Shown here: one piece after another, positions 27,975 to 37,048 of the stretch
Layout of the letters: the number at the start of each line of letters is the position of its first letter
How positions within the stretch are numbered: the first letter of the stretch is position 1
Origin: Hyphomicrobiales bacterium
GTDB taxonomy: Bacteria > Pseudomonadota > Alphaproteobacteria > Rhizobiales > Rhizobiaceae
Assembly: GCA_900473915.1 (NCBI GenBank)
Contig: UCNG01000007.1
Span: 1 to 64,000 of the forward strand
DNA: 64,000 nucleotides
Direction: 5' to 3'
Program-made: the position numbers and the translations under genes
Notes under the pieces: generated by a model
What the model was told of the DNA's origin: nothing
Databases searched by the model: none
The model's input: the letters and a program-made list of their open reading frames with translations, nothing else

Positions 27975-29165
27975 ATGTCCAACAGCGATCCTATTGTCAT
28001 TGTCGGTGCTTCCCGTACTCCCATGGGCGGCTTTCAAGGCGATTTCGCCAATGCCCAGGCAACCGATCTTGGTGCCGCCGCCATTCGTGGCGCACTTGCA
28101 GGCGCGGGCCTTGCACCGGAAGCGGTCGAAGACGTTTATATGGGCTGCGTTCTGCCTGCCGGTCAGGGACAGGCTCCAGCGCGTCAAGCTTCGATCAAGG
28201 CCGGAATACCTGTTTCCACCGGCGCGACGACCGTCAACAAGATGTGCGGCTCGGGCATGAAGGCCACCATGCTGGCACATGATCTGCTATTGGCTGGCTC
28301 CGCCAATGTGATCGTTTCGGGCGGCATGGAAAGCATGACCAATTCTCCCTATTTGCTGCCCAAGGCGCGTGGCGGATATCGCATGGGGCATGGCCAGATT
28401 ATCGATCATATGTTCCTCGACGGGCTAGAGGATGCCTATGAAAAAGGCCGGCTGATGGGCACATTTGCCGAAGATTGCGCGGAAGCCTATCAGTTCACCC
28501 GTGAAGCCCAGGATGAATTCGCCATTGCCTCGCTGACGCGTGCGCAGAATGCTATCAAGGACGGTCTTTTCGCCGCCGAAATCACGCCCGTTACCGTAAA
28601 GACCGGGCGCAACGACGTTGAAATTTCGATCGACGAACAACCCGGCAAGGCAAAGCTGGACAAGATTCCGACCCTTCGCCCGGCATTTCGCGAGGGTGGC
28701 ACTGTGACGGCGGCCAACTCCTCCTCAATCTCGGATGGAGCGGCTGCACTCGTCCTCATGCGCGCATCAGAGGCGGAAAAGCGCGGACTTACGCCGCGTG
28801 CGGTTTTGGTCGGCCATGCAACCCATGCCGACAAGCCGAACCTTTATCCCACCGCTCCTATTGGGGCGATAAGCAAGCTTTCCGAGAAAATCGGCTGGAA
28901 TCTCAGTGATGTCGATCTCTTTGAGATCAATGAAGCTTTTGCAGTCGTTGCCATGGCCGCCATGCGCGATCTCGATCTGCCGCACGACAAGGTCAATATT
29001 CATGGTGGCGCATGCGCGCTGGGCCATCCAATCGGCGCGTCGGGTGCCCGCATTCTTGTCACCTTGCTCTCGGCTCTTGAAACCCATGGATTGAAGCGCG
29101 GTGTAGCCGGCATTTGCCTTGGCGGTGGCGAAGCGACCGCTGTCGGCATAGAAAGGATCGTTTGA
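27975..29165 (+). CDS. Acetyl-CoA C-acyltransferase (thiolase)
   Basis: The 396-residue enzyme has the nucleophilic cysteine in [12 protein letters not shown], the C-terminal [12 protein letters not shown] His motif and the second active-site Cys in GICLGGGEA. It cleaves 3-ketoacyl-CoA to acetyl-CoA and a shortened acyl-CoA, or runs the reverse reaction. An upstream open frame is only the antisense-free extension through the palindrome; ATG 27975 preceded by GAGGAAC is the family start. Its stop TGA overlaps the next gene's ATG. Confidence 0.92.
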   Translation: MSNSDPIVIVGASRTPMGGFQGDFANAQATDLGAAAIRGALAGAGLAPEAVEDVYMGCVLPAGQGQAPARQASIKAGIPVSTGATTVNKMCGSGMKATMLAHDLLLAGSANVIVSGGMESMTNSPYLLPKARGGYRMGHGQIIDHMFLDGLEDAYEKGRLMGTFAEDCAEAYQFTREAQDEFAIASLTRAQNAIKDGLFAAEITPVTVKTGRNDVEISIDEQPGKAKLDKIPTLRPAFREGGTVTAANSSSISDGAAALVLMRASEAEKRGLTPRAVLVGHATHADKPNLYPTAPIGAISKLSEKIGWNLSDVDLFEINEAFAVVAMAAMRDLDLPHDKVNIHGGACALGHPIGASGARILVTLLSALETHGLKRGVAGICLGGGEATAVGIERIV

Positions 29166-30292
29166 TGCCCTTGAACGATACGCAGGAGCAGATTCGCGAG
29201 GCCGTCCGACAATTCGCACAGGAACGGCTTGCGCCGGGAGCTGCCATACGCGACAGGGAACACGCTTTTCCGCGCGCAGAACTCACCGAAATGGGAGAGC
29301 TTGGCTTTCTTGGAATGCTTGTGCCGGAAGAATGGGGCGGCTCCGATCTCGGGACGGTTGCTTATGCGCTGGCGCTAGAGGAAATTGCCGCTGGCGACGG
29401 AGCGTGTTCTACCATCGTCTCAGTCCATTCATCCGTTGGCTGTGCTCCGATCCTGCGTTTCGGCACCGAAGAGCAGAAACAGCGATTTCTGCCCAAGATG
29501 GCCTCTGGCGAATGGATCGGCGGGTTTGCATTGACGGAGCCGCAGGCAGGCTCGGATGCTTCCGCGCTCAAAACGCGTGCGCGCCGCGATGGTGATCATT
29601 ATGTGATTGACGGCTCCAAACAGTTCATCACATCGGGCAAGAACGGCAACGTCGTGATTGTGTTTGCCGTTACCGATCCAACGGCGGGAAAGAAAGGCAT
29701 TTCGGCTTTCATTGTGCCGACCGATACGCCGGGTTACGAGGTTGTCTCAGTCGAACACAAGCTGGGCCAGCATTCGTCCGATACATGTGCGCTCGCTTTC
29801 ACCAACATGCGCATTCCGGCGGAAAATCGGCTGGGCGAAGAGGGGGAAGGCTACAAGATTGCACTTGCCAATCTGGAAGGCGGGCGCATCGGCATTGCTG
29901 CACAATCAGTCGGCATGGCGCGCGCAGCGTTTGAAGCCGCATGTGCTTACGCCAAGGAACGCGTTACATTCGGCAAGCCAATCATCGAGCATCAGGCAGT
30001 CGCGTTTCGCCTCGCGGACATGGCAACAAAAATTGAGGCGGCCCGGCAGATGGTGCTGCATGCAGCCGCATTGCGTGAAGCGGGCAAACCCTGCTTGACG
30101 GAAGCCTCAATGGCCAAACTCGTCGCGTCCGAAATGGCCGAGCAGGTCTGCTCCGCCGCGATCCAAATTCACGGCGGTTACGGTTATCTGGCTGACTATC
30201 CGGTTGAGCGCATTTATCGTGATGTTCGCGTCTGCCAGATCTATGAAGGCACCAGCGACGTACAGCGTCTCGTTATCGCGCGGGGATTGTGA
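29165..30292 (+). CDS. Acyl-CoA dehydrogenase
   Basis: A 375-residue flavoprotein. FAD and substrate motifs include [12 protein letters not shown] and the strand [10 protein letters not shown], with the catalytic base Glu in [10 protein letters not shown] near residue 363. It introduces the 2,3 double bond into an acyl-CoA and passes electrons to ETF. Start ATG shares one base with the thiolase stop. An enoyl-CoA hydratase is not encoded in this operon, so the hydration step must come from elsewhere. Confidence 0.92.
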   Translation: MPLNDTQEQIREAVRQFAQERLAPGAAIRDREHAFPRAELTEMGELGFLGMLVPEEWGGSDLGTVAYALALEEIAAGDGACSTIVSVHSSVGCAPILRFGTEEQKQRFLPKMASGEWIGGFALTEPQAGSDASALKTRARRDGDHYVIDGSKQFITSGKNGNVVIVFAVTDPTAGKKGISAFIVPTDTPGYEVVSVEHKLGQHSSDTCALAFTNMRIPAENRLGEEGEGYKIALANLEGGRIGIAAQSVGMARAAFEAACAYAKERVTFGKPIIEHQAVAFRLADMATKIEAARQMVLHAAALREAGKPCLTEASMAKLVASEMAEQVCSAAIQIHGGYGYLADYPVERIYRDVRVCQIYEGTSDVQRLVIARGL

Positions 30293-30385
30293 TCGTCCCC
30301 TGCAATAATGTTTGCAAGTCACGATGAAAATCGGCCAAAGACAGCGCGCAGATAAGCAAATATCCGCGGCAAAATGTGAGGTCCG

Positions 30386-30883
30386 ATGACTGTTCGCCCG
30401 ATTGTAAGCTATCCGGATAAACGACTGCGCACCGTAGCCGAGCCTGTCATCCTGTTCGACAGCGCTTTGCAGGAACTGGGAAACGATCTCCTCGACACGA
30501 TGCGGGCTGCGCCCGGCATCGGGATCACCGCGCCGCATATTGGTATAGCAAAGCGTCTCGTGGTTCTGGAACTGCCTGAATCGGGGCCGAAATTCTACGT
30601 GAACCCTGAAATTACCTGGGTCTCAGACGAAAAAATCCATCATCAGGAAGGCAGCGTTTCGATGCCGGGTGTTGTCGATGACGTCGAGCGCCACGCCCGT
30701 ATCAAAATCCGCTATCAGGACCTTGATGGGAACGAGCAAACCGAGGACTCGGATGGCTTGCTCGCCGTATGCCACCAGCACGAAATAGACCAGCTTGACG
30801 GTATTTTCTGGATACAGCGCCTTTCGCGATTGCGCCGCGACCGTCTTATCAAACGTTATGAGAAATCGCAGCGCCAAAGATAA
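30386..30883 (+). CDS. Peptide-deformylase-like protein with lost metal ligands
   Basis: The 165 residues align along the whole length of peptide deformylase. Motif 1 reads GIGITAPHIG (normally GxGLAAxQ), motif 2 EGSVS with Ser90 in place of the metal-binding Cys, and motif 3 QHEIDQ with His132 and Glu133 kept but Gln136 instead of the second metal-binding His. Two of three metal ligands are therefore changed, so normal deformylase activity is unlikely. The frame is intact and the fold residues are conserved, so it is probably not a decaying pseudogene. The housekeeping def gene must lie elsewhere. Confidence 0.85.
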   Translation: MTVRPIVSYPDKRLRTVAEPVILFDSALQELGNDLLDTMRAAPGIGITAPHIGIAKRLVVLELPESGPKFYVNPEITWVSDEKIHHQEGSVSMPGVVDDVERHARIKIRYQDLDGNEQTEDSDGLLAVCHQHEIDQLDGIFWIQRLSRLRRDRLIKRYEKSQRQR

Positions 30884-30894
30884 TTGGCGCTGCG
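30867..30894. terminator. Bidirectional hairpin between deformylase-like gene and serA
   Basis: Perfect 11-base arms CGCAGCGCCAA and TTGGCGCTGCG with a six-base loop. The left arm is inside the last codons of the deformylase-like gene and the loop contains its stop codon. It separates two convergent genes. Confidence 0.65.
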
Positions 30895-30901
30895 AATAAG
30901 C

Positions 30902-32140
30902 TCAATAGAGCAAACGGGCACGGATGGTGCCCGGAATTTCGCGAATAGCCTGCAAGACCGTTTCGCTGGCATCACCGACGCCGTCAGCTTCCATAACAAG
31001 ATAACCCACCTCACCATCTGTCTGCAGAAACTGGCTGGCGATATTGATGTTATGTGTCGAGAAAACATTCACGAGGCTGTTGAGAATACCCGGGCGGTTT
31101 TCATGCACGTGCATGAAACGTGTACCCGTCGGGCGCGGCGGCAACTGCACCTGCGGGAAGTTGACGGCGCCCAAGGTCGAGCCGACATCGGAATATTCGA
31201 CCAGTTTGCGGGTGACTTCCGTGCCAATCCGTTCCTGAGCTTCTTCCGTCGATCCGCCGATATGCGGCGTCAGAATGACATTCTCCAGTCCCTGAATCGG
31301 CGAGACGAACTTGTCGTTGTTGGAAGCCGGTTCAACCGGGAAAACATCGATGGCGGCACCTGCGAGATGACCTTCCTGCAGGACCTTTGCCAGCGCTTCC
31401 AGATCGACAACCGTGCCGCGCGCATTATTGATGAGGAAAGCGCCTTTCTTCATCTTGCGCAGTTTTGCTTCTGTAATGAGCTTTGAAGTCGACTTGTTGG
31501 ACGGCACGTGCAAGCTGACAACGTCCGAAGTCTTGAGCAATTCATCAAGGCTCGCAGCCGGTTTGACATTGCCATATTGCAGCTTGTCGGAAGTGTCGAA
31601 ATAGCGGACCGTCATGCCGAGGCTTTCGGCCAGATTGCCGACCTGCGAACCGATATTGCCGTAGCCGACAATACCGAGCGTCTTGCCGCGCACTTCGCGG
31701 CTGCCAGTTGCCGTCTTGTCCCAACCGCCTGCATGGGCCGATACGGAACGCGGGAAAATACGGCGCATCAGCATGATGATTTCGCCAATCACCAGTTCCG
31801 CCACCGAGCGGGTGTTCGAAAATGGCGCATTGAAGACCGGAATACCACGCTTGCGTGCAGCTTTCAGTTCAACCTGGTTGGTCCCGACCGAAAAGCAACC
31901 GACCGCGATCAAACGGTTAGCCGCAGCAAAGATTTCTTCGGTCAGCTGCGTCCGGGAGCGAATACCGACAATATGTGCTGACGAAATTGCTTCGATCAGG
32001 TCGGCCTTATCCAGCGCCTTCGGCAGATGCGTGACATTGGTGTAACCGGAGGCCTTGAAGTAATCGACCGCCGTTTGGCTGATGCCTTCCAGCAGAAGAA
32101 CATTGATGCGGTCGCGTGCGAGGGAGAGACGTTCGGTCAT
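30902..32140 (-). CDS. serA: D-3-phosphoglycerate dehydrogenase
   Basis: First step of serine synthesis from 3-phosphoglycerate, NAD-dependent. The 412-residue length with a C-terminal ACT domain (RFMHVHENRPGILNSLVNVF) fits the E. coli-type enzyme that is inhibited by serine. The Rossmann motif GIVGYGNIGSQVG and catalytic HIGGSTEEAQ are present. Start ATG 32140 (TERLSLARD) is preferred to 32167. It is a single gene with a 250-base upstream region in which I see no distinct leader structure. Confidence 0.94.
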   Translation of the reverse strand: MTERLSLARDRINVLLLEGISQTAVDYFKASGYTNVTHLPKALDKADLIEAISSAHIVGIRSRTQLTEEIFAAANRLIAVGCFSVGTNQVELKAARKRGIPVFNAPFSNTRSVAELVIGEIIMLMRRIFPRSVSAHAGGWDKTATGSREVRGKTLGIVGYGNIGSQVGNLAESLGMTVRYFDTSDKLQYGNVKPAASLDELLKTSDVVSLHVPSNKSTSKLITEAKLRKMKKGAFLINNARGTVVDLEALAKVLQEGHLAGAAIDVFPVEPASNNDKFVSPIQGLENVILTPHIGGSTEEAQERIGTEVTRKLVEYSDVGSTLGAVNFPQVQLPPRPTGTRFMHVHENRPGILNSLVNVFSTHNINIASQFLQTDGEVGYLVMEADGVGDASETVLQAIREIPGTIRARLLY

Positions 32141-32390
32141 TTGGGGATTTCCAGGCTGTAACAGCAAATAGTCGGTTTACGACATGAATGAACGCAAAGC
32201 CGTCGTCAACAGGATGAACTGAAAGATTTTGCCCCTATTGCAGATTCACGAAGAAAGTGAACGAAGCAACGTCTTTTCAGAACACCGCAGCCGCCTATCT
32301 GATTACCATGGCAAATAACAAGCTCGCATGTGAATCACCGGCCAACCGACCCAGTATATCTTCAACAATTGCAACCGAAGGACTGTTCCC

Positions 32391-32687
32391 ATGAGTGAAA
32401 CGATCACCCTCGACACACATGAAGCCATTCGGGACTGGGTGGCCGCTCGCAACGGGAACCCAGCTTTTATCAGCACCTCCACAGACCCCGATGCTGCTCC
32501 GGTCCTGCGAATTGTATTTGAGCCGGAATTTGTTGCTGACGTCGAACGGCCATTGGACGCTGGCGGGCTTGAAATCGTAGAGTGGGAAGACTGGTTTCGC
32601 GTTTTCGATCAGGAAAAACTGACCATGCTGGTAGCTCACTCGAAACCGGGAAAACTTGATAATTTCTACCAGATCCTCCCGGCTTGA
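32391..32687 (+). CDS. Small hypothetical protein
   Basis: A 98-residue acidic, soluble protein (SETITLDTHEAIRDWVAARNG start) with no signal peptide or membrane segment. I do not recognise the family. Its composition, codon use and TGTTCCC leader are consistent with a real gene, and no longer frame competes on the other strand except a shadow. It stands alone between serA and the kinase gene. Confidence 0.65.
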   Translation: MSETITLDTHEAIRDWVAARNGNPAFISTSTDPDAAPVLRIVFEPEFVADVERPLDAGGLEIVEWEDWFRVFDQEKLTMLVAHSKPGKLDNFYQILPA

Positions 32688-32752
32688 CCGCTATTCAAGC
32701 AATTGCCTCACATCGGGGAGCTGGGTTCAAGCCAGCCTCCTGAACCGCTCAA

Positions 32753-34459
32753 TCAGTTCTTCAGCGTCTTGCCGATAGTTTCCGCAACCAGCGCCAGTGA
32801 AATGGCGCCGGCATCGGGATGGCCGATGCTCTTTTCCGCCAGCGGTCTTGCCCGACCTAGTTTCGGGACAAGCGGTGCTGTCGCTTCGGCTGCTGCCTTC
32901 GCTGCCGCCGCAGCTTTATTCCATGCGTCGGCCAGCGGCACACCTGATGCAAATTCGCTTTCGAGAGTTTCCACAAAAGGCACGAAAGCATCGACCAATG
33001 TCTTGTCACCGGGTTTCGCCCCACCAAGACTCGTCACGGCATCAAGCGCACGCCTCCCGCCGCGAACGACTGCACCATCATCAATGCTGCCATTGTCGGA
33101 CAGTTCTGCGCTCCATGAGCGCAGCAGAAGTCCCCATAGCGCTCCGGACGTTCCTCCAGCCCGGTCCGCCCATGCATCACCCGCAACAGCCAACACACTT
33201 GCAGCCCCGGCTCCAGCCTTGACCGCATGATCGGCGGCATCTTTTGCCGCTGCGGAGCCACGCCGCATACCCTGACCGTGATCGCCGTCGCCCGCATAGG
33301 CATCGATGCGCCCAAGCTCTTCTTCGGCCTCGACCAGCGTGTCAGCGACAGCGTTCAGAATGCCCTGAACACGCAAACCGCCTGCGCGGCCTGCTTCATC
33401 CGCTTGAGCAAAATCAGGAGCTGCATCCTCATTGGTAATGAGATCGTCCGCAGGCTCGACTGCAATCGCTTCCCCACGCCGCAGAACCGGCGTATCGCAA
33501 GCGGCCGTCCAGTAGCGCTCCAGTTCGTCATCAAGCCATAGAAGGGTCAACGAACAGCCTTGCATATCAAGGCTGGTAACAAATTCGCCCGCCTCCGGAG
33601 CTACGATATCAAGCCCGGCATTTTCCAGAAGCGACGCAATCGCCGTCCACAAGACAAACAGTTCTTCGTATTTGGTCGCGCCGAGGCCGTTCAGGATAAC
33701 GCCGACTTTTTGCGTTCCTTTGGGGCGTTCCGCCAGTAGCTTCTCGACCAGCAGGCTCGCCAGACCGGAGGCAGGCAGGATCGCCTCTTCCTTGATCCCC
33801 GGTTCACCATGAATGCCGAGCCCCAGAGCCATCTGACCTTCCGGTACGGTAAAGAGCGGGTGTGGAGCGCCGGGCAAGGTGCAGCCTTTGAAAGCAACGC
33901 CGAAAGACACGGTGTTCGCATTCGCGTGACGTGACAGCCGTTCAACCTCGTCCAGCGACAGACCGGCTTCAGCAGCGGCACCTGCAATCTTGAACACAAC
34001 CAGATCACCAGCGATACCGCGCCGTTTCTCGTGCATATCCGCCGGGGCACTGGCCACGTCATCGGTCACGGGAACGATGCGTACGTCGACCCCCTCGGCA
34101 CGCAGGCGCTCAGCAGCAACGCCGAAATTGAGAACATCGCCTGCATAATTGCCAAAGCCCAGAAGAATACCACCGCCCTTATGCGCCTGGCGGCACACGC
34201 GGGCCACTGCCGCTGTGGACGGTGAGGCGAATACGTCACCAGCAACAGCGGCGTCCGCAAGGCCCGGCCCCACATACCCCGCAAACGCCGGATAATGACC
34301 GGAGCCGCCTCCCACGACCACAGCAACCTTGCCTTGAGGCACCTTTGTCGAGCGAACAATGCCACCACGCACGTGACGAACATAGCGGCTATAGATACTG
34401 GCAAACCCGGCAAGAGCGGTCGAGGCAAACTCTTCCGGCGCATCGAAAATCGTCGTCAT
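32753..34459 (-). CDS. Dihydroxyacetone-kinase family protein (DhaK-DhaL fusion)
   Basis: A 568-residue single-chain ATP-dependent kinase. The DhaK half (1-about 340) keeps the GSGH motif, NYAGDVLNF Asp and the covalent-substrate His in GIHGEPG. The DhaL half has the Mg-binding AYAGDGDHGQGM motif. The motif after GSGH reads YPAFAGYVG rather than EPxHxGYxG, losing one conserved His of classical dihydroxyacetone kinases. As I recall, the YPAF form occurs in erythrulose kinases (DerK/LerK), so a tetrulose may be the substrate. It is divergent from a LysR-type regulator. Confidence 0.85.
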   Translation of the reverse strand: MTTIFDAPEEFASTALAGFASIYSRYVRHVRGGIVRSTKVPQGKVAVVVGGGSGHYPAFAGYVGPGLADAAVAGDVFASPSTAAVARVCRQAHKGGGILLGFGNYAGDVLNFGVAAERLRAEGVDVRIVPVTDDVASAPADMHEKRRGIAGDLVVFKIAGAAAEAGLSLDEVERLSRHANANTVSFGVAFKGCTLPGAPHPLFTVPEGQMALGLGIHGEPGIKEEAILPASGLASLLVEKLLAERPKGTQKVGVILNGLGATKYEELFVLWTAIASLLENAGLDIVAPEAGEFVTSLDMQGCSLTLLWLDDELERYWTAACDTPVLRRGEAIAVEPADDLITNEDAAPDFAQADEAGRAGGLRVQGILNAVADTLVEAEEELGRIDAYAGDGDHGQGMRRGSAAAKDAADHAVKAGAGAASVLAVAGDAWADRAGGTSGALWGLLLRSWSAELSDNGSIDDGAVVRGGRRALDAVTSLGGAKPGDKTLVDAFVPFVETLESEFASGVPLADAWNKAAAAAKAAAEATAPLVPKLGRARPLAEKSIGHPDAGAISLALVAETIGKTLKN

Positions 34460-34648
34460 TGAAACAGTCCTTGGTCTGGGTCATCGCCGCTAGGCGGAAT
34501 GCGGCGCGAGTAGTCACGATTTGTAGCCGAAACGGAAAGCCCTCCGCCACCATAATGTCGCATAAAATGGGCTGGCGAAACTGCGGTCCAGCGCCATGCT
34601 GATATTCGCCGCTCTCAGCCAGATTACCGTTTGATCCAAAACATCAGA

Positions 34649-34662
34649 TGAGGTCTACCTCA
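34649..34662. promoter_or_regulatory. Candidate operator between kinase and LysR genes
   Basis: TGAGGT-CT-ACCTCA: six-base arms with a two-base spacer, in the 270-base divergent region, 68 bases from the LysR start. A second, looser repeat (ATAACC at 34681 and GGTTAT at 34704) lies beside it. LysR regulators often bind such sites near their own promoter. Confidence 0.35.
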
Positions 34663-34729
34663 ATCGAGCCGGATCGCGTTATAACCGGAACGGGCTTACT
34701 TGTGGTTATCTGATGCATCGGTACGGACT

Positions 34730-35632
34730 ATGGAACTGAAATGGCTTGAAGATTTCGTCAGTCTCGCCGAGCACAGGAGCTACTCCCGCGCGGCTGGAGA
34801 CCGCAATATTACGCAATCTGCGCTCAGCAAACGCATCAAGCAGCTTGAAGACTGGGTTGGCCTCCCATTGGTTGACCGCTCGTCAAATCCGATAGGCCTG
34901 ACAAAGGCGGGAGAAAGTTTTCTTCCGCGAGCCCAGGATGCCCTCGAAGTGCTGCTCAGCGCCCGCAAGAATGTCAGTGACGGCTATAGTGCCACTTGGG
35001 AAATCATTTCCTTCGCAACTCTAAATACGTTGTCGCTCACCTTCTTCCCGCGTTGGATGGCCCGGATCGAAGCCTCCGGCGCTTCGTTCCGCACCCGTTT
35101 TGCCGATCCACATTCATCGTTCGTCGGCAATATTTCGACACTCGTCAGCGGGCATTGCGACTTCTTTCTAACCTATGCGCATCCAGCCGTTCCCCAGATG
35201 GACGATCTTGGAAGTTATCCGTTTCTGCCATTGGGAACCGAGACGGTCATTCCGGTATCCGCCCCCACACCGCAGGGGCTGGCGCTGCACAGTCTCAAGG
35301 ACAAATCACGGCCTACCGACTTCCTCAGCTACCGTGGAAATTCGTTCTTTTCCCTTGCCTTGCCCTGGCTGTTCGAAAAGCACGGTTTTCAATTGAATAC
35401 CGTTTACGAAAACGGAATGTCTGTTGCGTTGAAGGCAATGGCAGTCTCGGGCTACGGGGTGGCATGGCTGCCAGCGAGCCTCGTCGACGATGAAATGAAG
35501 CGTGGCGTTCTGGTGCGGGCAGGCGAAACGAATACCGACCTGTTGATTGATATTCGCGTTTATCGAACGCCCCAGTTCAGGAACAAGCAGGCGGAGCTTT
35601 TCTGGCGACGTGCCTCGCTGCTGGTTTCCTAG
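34730..35632 (+). CDS. LysR-family transcriptional regulator
   Basis: The 300-residue protein has the N-terminal winged helix (ELKWLEDFVSLAEHRSYSRAA, then ITQSALSKRIKQLEDWVG) and a periplasmic-binding-protein-like effector domain. ATG 34730 gives the family-standard start; the frame upstream is open but non-homologous. It is divergent from the DhaK-DhaL gene and convergent with the MmgE/PrpD gene 50 bases away, so it might regulate either the kinase or the peptide operon. Divergence favours the kinase. Confidence 0.9.
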   Translation: MELKWLEDFVSLAEHRSYSRAAGDRNITQSALSKRIKQLEDWVGLPLVDRSSNPIGLTKAGESFLPRAQDALEVLLSARKNVSDGYSATWEIISFATLNTLSLTFFPRWMARIEASGASFRTRFADPHSSFVGNISTLVSGHCDFFLTYAHPAVPQMDDLGSYPFLPLGTETVIPVSAPTPQGLALHSLKDKSRPTDFLSYRGNSFFSLALPWLFEKHGFQLNTVYENGMSVALKAMAVSGYGVAWLPASLVDDEMKRGVLVRAGETNTDLLIDIRVYRTPQFRNKQAELFWRRASLLVS

Positions 35633-35682
35633 AATAGCGGGCACGCTGCCGAAAACTCCGCGCGGGAGCCGGGCTGAACGGC

Positions 35683-37044
35683 TCACCCCAGCGGAAAGAG
35701 CACGGCCACGGCTTTTAGGTCGGAGACACCGTCAAGGCGCTGCAAGTCCGCATAGATCTGGCTTGCGGCGGGAAGCGCCGAGCAGCAGTCAAGGAACTTG
35801 CGCATGCGATCGTCTGCGCTGAATGGTTGTTGCAAAGTGCCGACGGCAAAGCCCCGCGATGCACGCAGCACGCGACCGTCCTTCAGCGTGACGGTGGCGA
35901 CATGCGGCAGTTTTTCCGCTGATGACCGTTCCTCCTCTCCCGAATAGCTGCGCATGGTAACAGCGCCGGAAAGCGGATCGCCTGCGAAAGCCTGAACCGC
36001 CTGCGGCGTGAAATCCGCCAGCGCCAGATACCCCTGACGCAGGGCACGAGCTACGCAATATTGCATGGAGAAGCGTGCCTGCATCTGATCGGTCGGCTGC
36101 GTATAGGCGAGATTGCGATAGTTCGCGATCCCGACCAGCGCATCGACTGCCGCAACATCGTCTGCGGCGAACCCGTGGCCGGCTTGCAGATCAAGCAACC
36201 CGTCCACGATCATATGCGTGGAGCCACAACAGGGATGTCGTTTCGGCATCACGCCTGTCGTTTCAATCACATGCGGTCTGTCGGCGAGGATTTCTTCTAT
36301 GTTCCAGCCGAGACGCGGATCACCCGCGAACAGTTCTCGAATGCCCTGCTCGCCTTCCAGAATGTCCGGTCGCGCCTGCATTCCCGCCTTTGCGAGCAAG
36401 GCAGCCTCAACCGCATTGCGCGCCGCCATACCGGCATGGAACGGCTTGATCCGCGTGCCAAACTGGCCCTTGGTGCCTGAAGCGAAGCTGGCTGCAATGG
36501 TCATAGCCTGCGCTGTTGTCTGGATATCGAGATCCAGCATATGCGCCGTGGCAACCGCCGTACCGATGCTGCCGATTGTAGATGTACCATGCCAGCCAGC
36601 CGTATAATGGGCCTGCCCCAGTCCTTCGCCGACAAGGGCCTGCGCCTGTAAACCCGCCAGATAGGCATCAATCAGGCGAGCGCCGGTCGTCTTGTCCAGC
36701 TCGGCAAGAGCCATGATTGCGGGTACAATGACCGCCGAGGCGTGGCTCATGCCCGGCAGGAAATTATCATCGAAGTCGAGCGCATGCGCCGCGGTGCCGT
36801 TGACGAGTGCCGCAAGCATCGGGCTGGCCTTGCCTCCGGTGATCAGCGGCGCATCGCCGCCCATGTTGTGACCGGCAAAAGCCATGGTCACGCTCTGTGT
36901 GCTGTCATCGTCGCGGCCTGCCACCATGCAGGCCAGTGTGTCCAGAATGGCATCGCGTGCCAGTTCACGCGCTTTGTCGCTCATTACAGGCTTAGCGCAT
37001 GCCGAAGCGATCGCGGTTGCGACGGTCATCTCCTCTCGCAGCAT
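35683..37044 (-). CDS. MmgE/PrpD-family protein
   Basis: About 453 residues with the family hallmarks (ALDFDDNFLPGMSHASAVIVPA, GWHGTSTIGSIGTAVA, KRHPCCGSTHMIVDGLLDL). Members include 2-methylcitrate dehydratase, cis-aconitate decarboxylase and iminodisuccinate epimerase. No prpB/prpC genes are nearby, so methylcitrate metabolism is unlikely. It is the last gene of the peptide-uptake operon, four bases after the serine hydrolase. ATG 37044 has AAGGG about ten bases upstream and is chosen over 37065. Substrate unknown. Confidence 0.82.
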   Translation of the reverse strand: MLREEMTVATAIASACAKPVMSDKARELARDAILDTLACMVAGRDDDSTQSVTMAFAGHNMGGDAPLITGGKASPMLAALVNGTAAHALDFDDNFLPGMSHASAVIVPAIMALAELDKTTGARLIDAYLAGLQAQALVGEGLGQAHYTAGWHGTSTIGSIGTAVATAHMLDLDIQTTAQAMTIAASFASGTKGQFGTRIKPFHAGMAARNAVEAALLAKAGMQARPDILEGEQGIRELFAGDPRLGWNIEEILADRPHVIETTGVMPKRHPCCGSTHMIVDGLLDLQAGHGFAADDVAAVDALVGIANYRNLAYTQPTDQMQARFSMQYCVARALRQGYLALADFTPQAVQAFAGDPLSGAVTMRSYSGEEERSSAEKLPHVATVTLKDGRVLRASRGFAVGTLQQPFSADDRMRKFLDCCSALPAASQIYADLQRLDGVSDLKAVAVLFPLG

Positions 37045-37048
37045 GGGG

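Noticed and set aside
30386-30883. Treating the deformylase-like gene as a pseudogene
   Set aside because: The frame is complete with normal length, codon use and conserved fold residues; only ligand positions differ, which fits changed function better than decay.
32141-32390. Riboswitch or leader RNA upstream of serA
   Set aside because: No conserved stem arrangement or terminator-antiterminator pair was visible; serine leader motifs I know of belong to serC operons.
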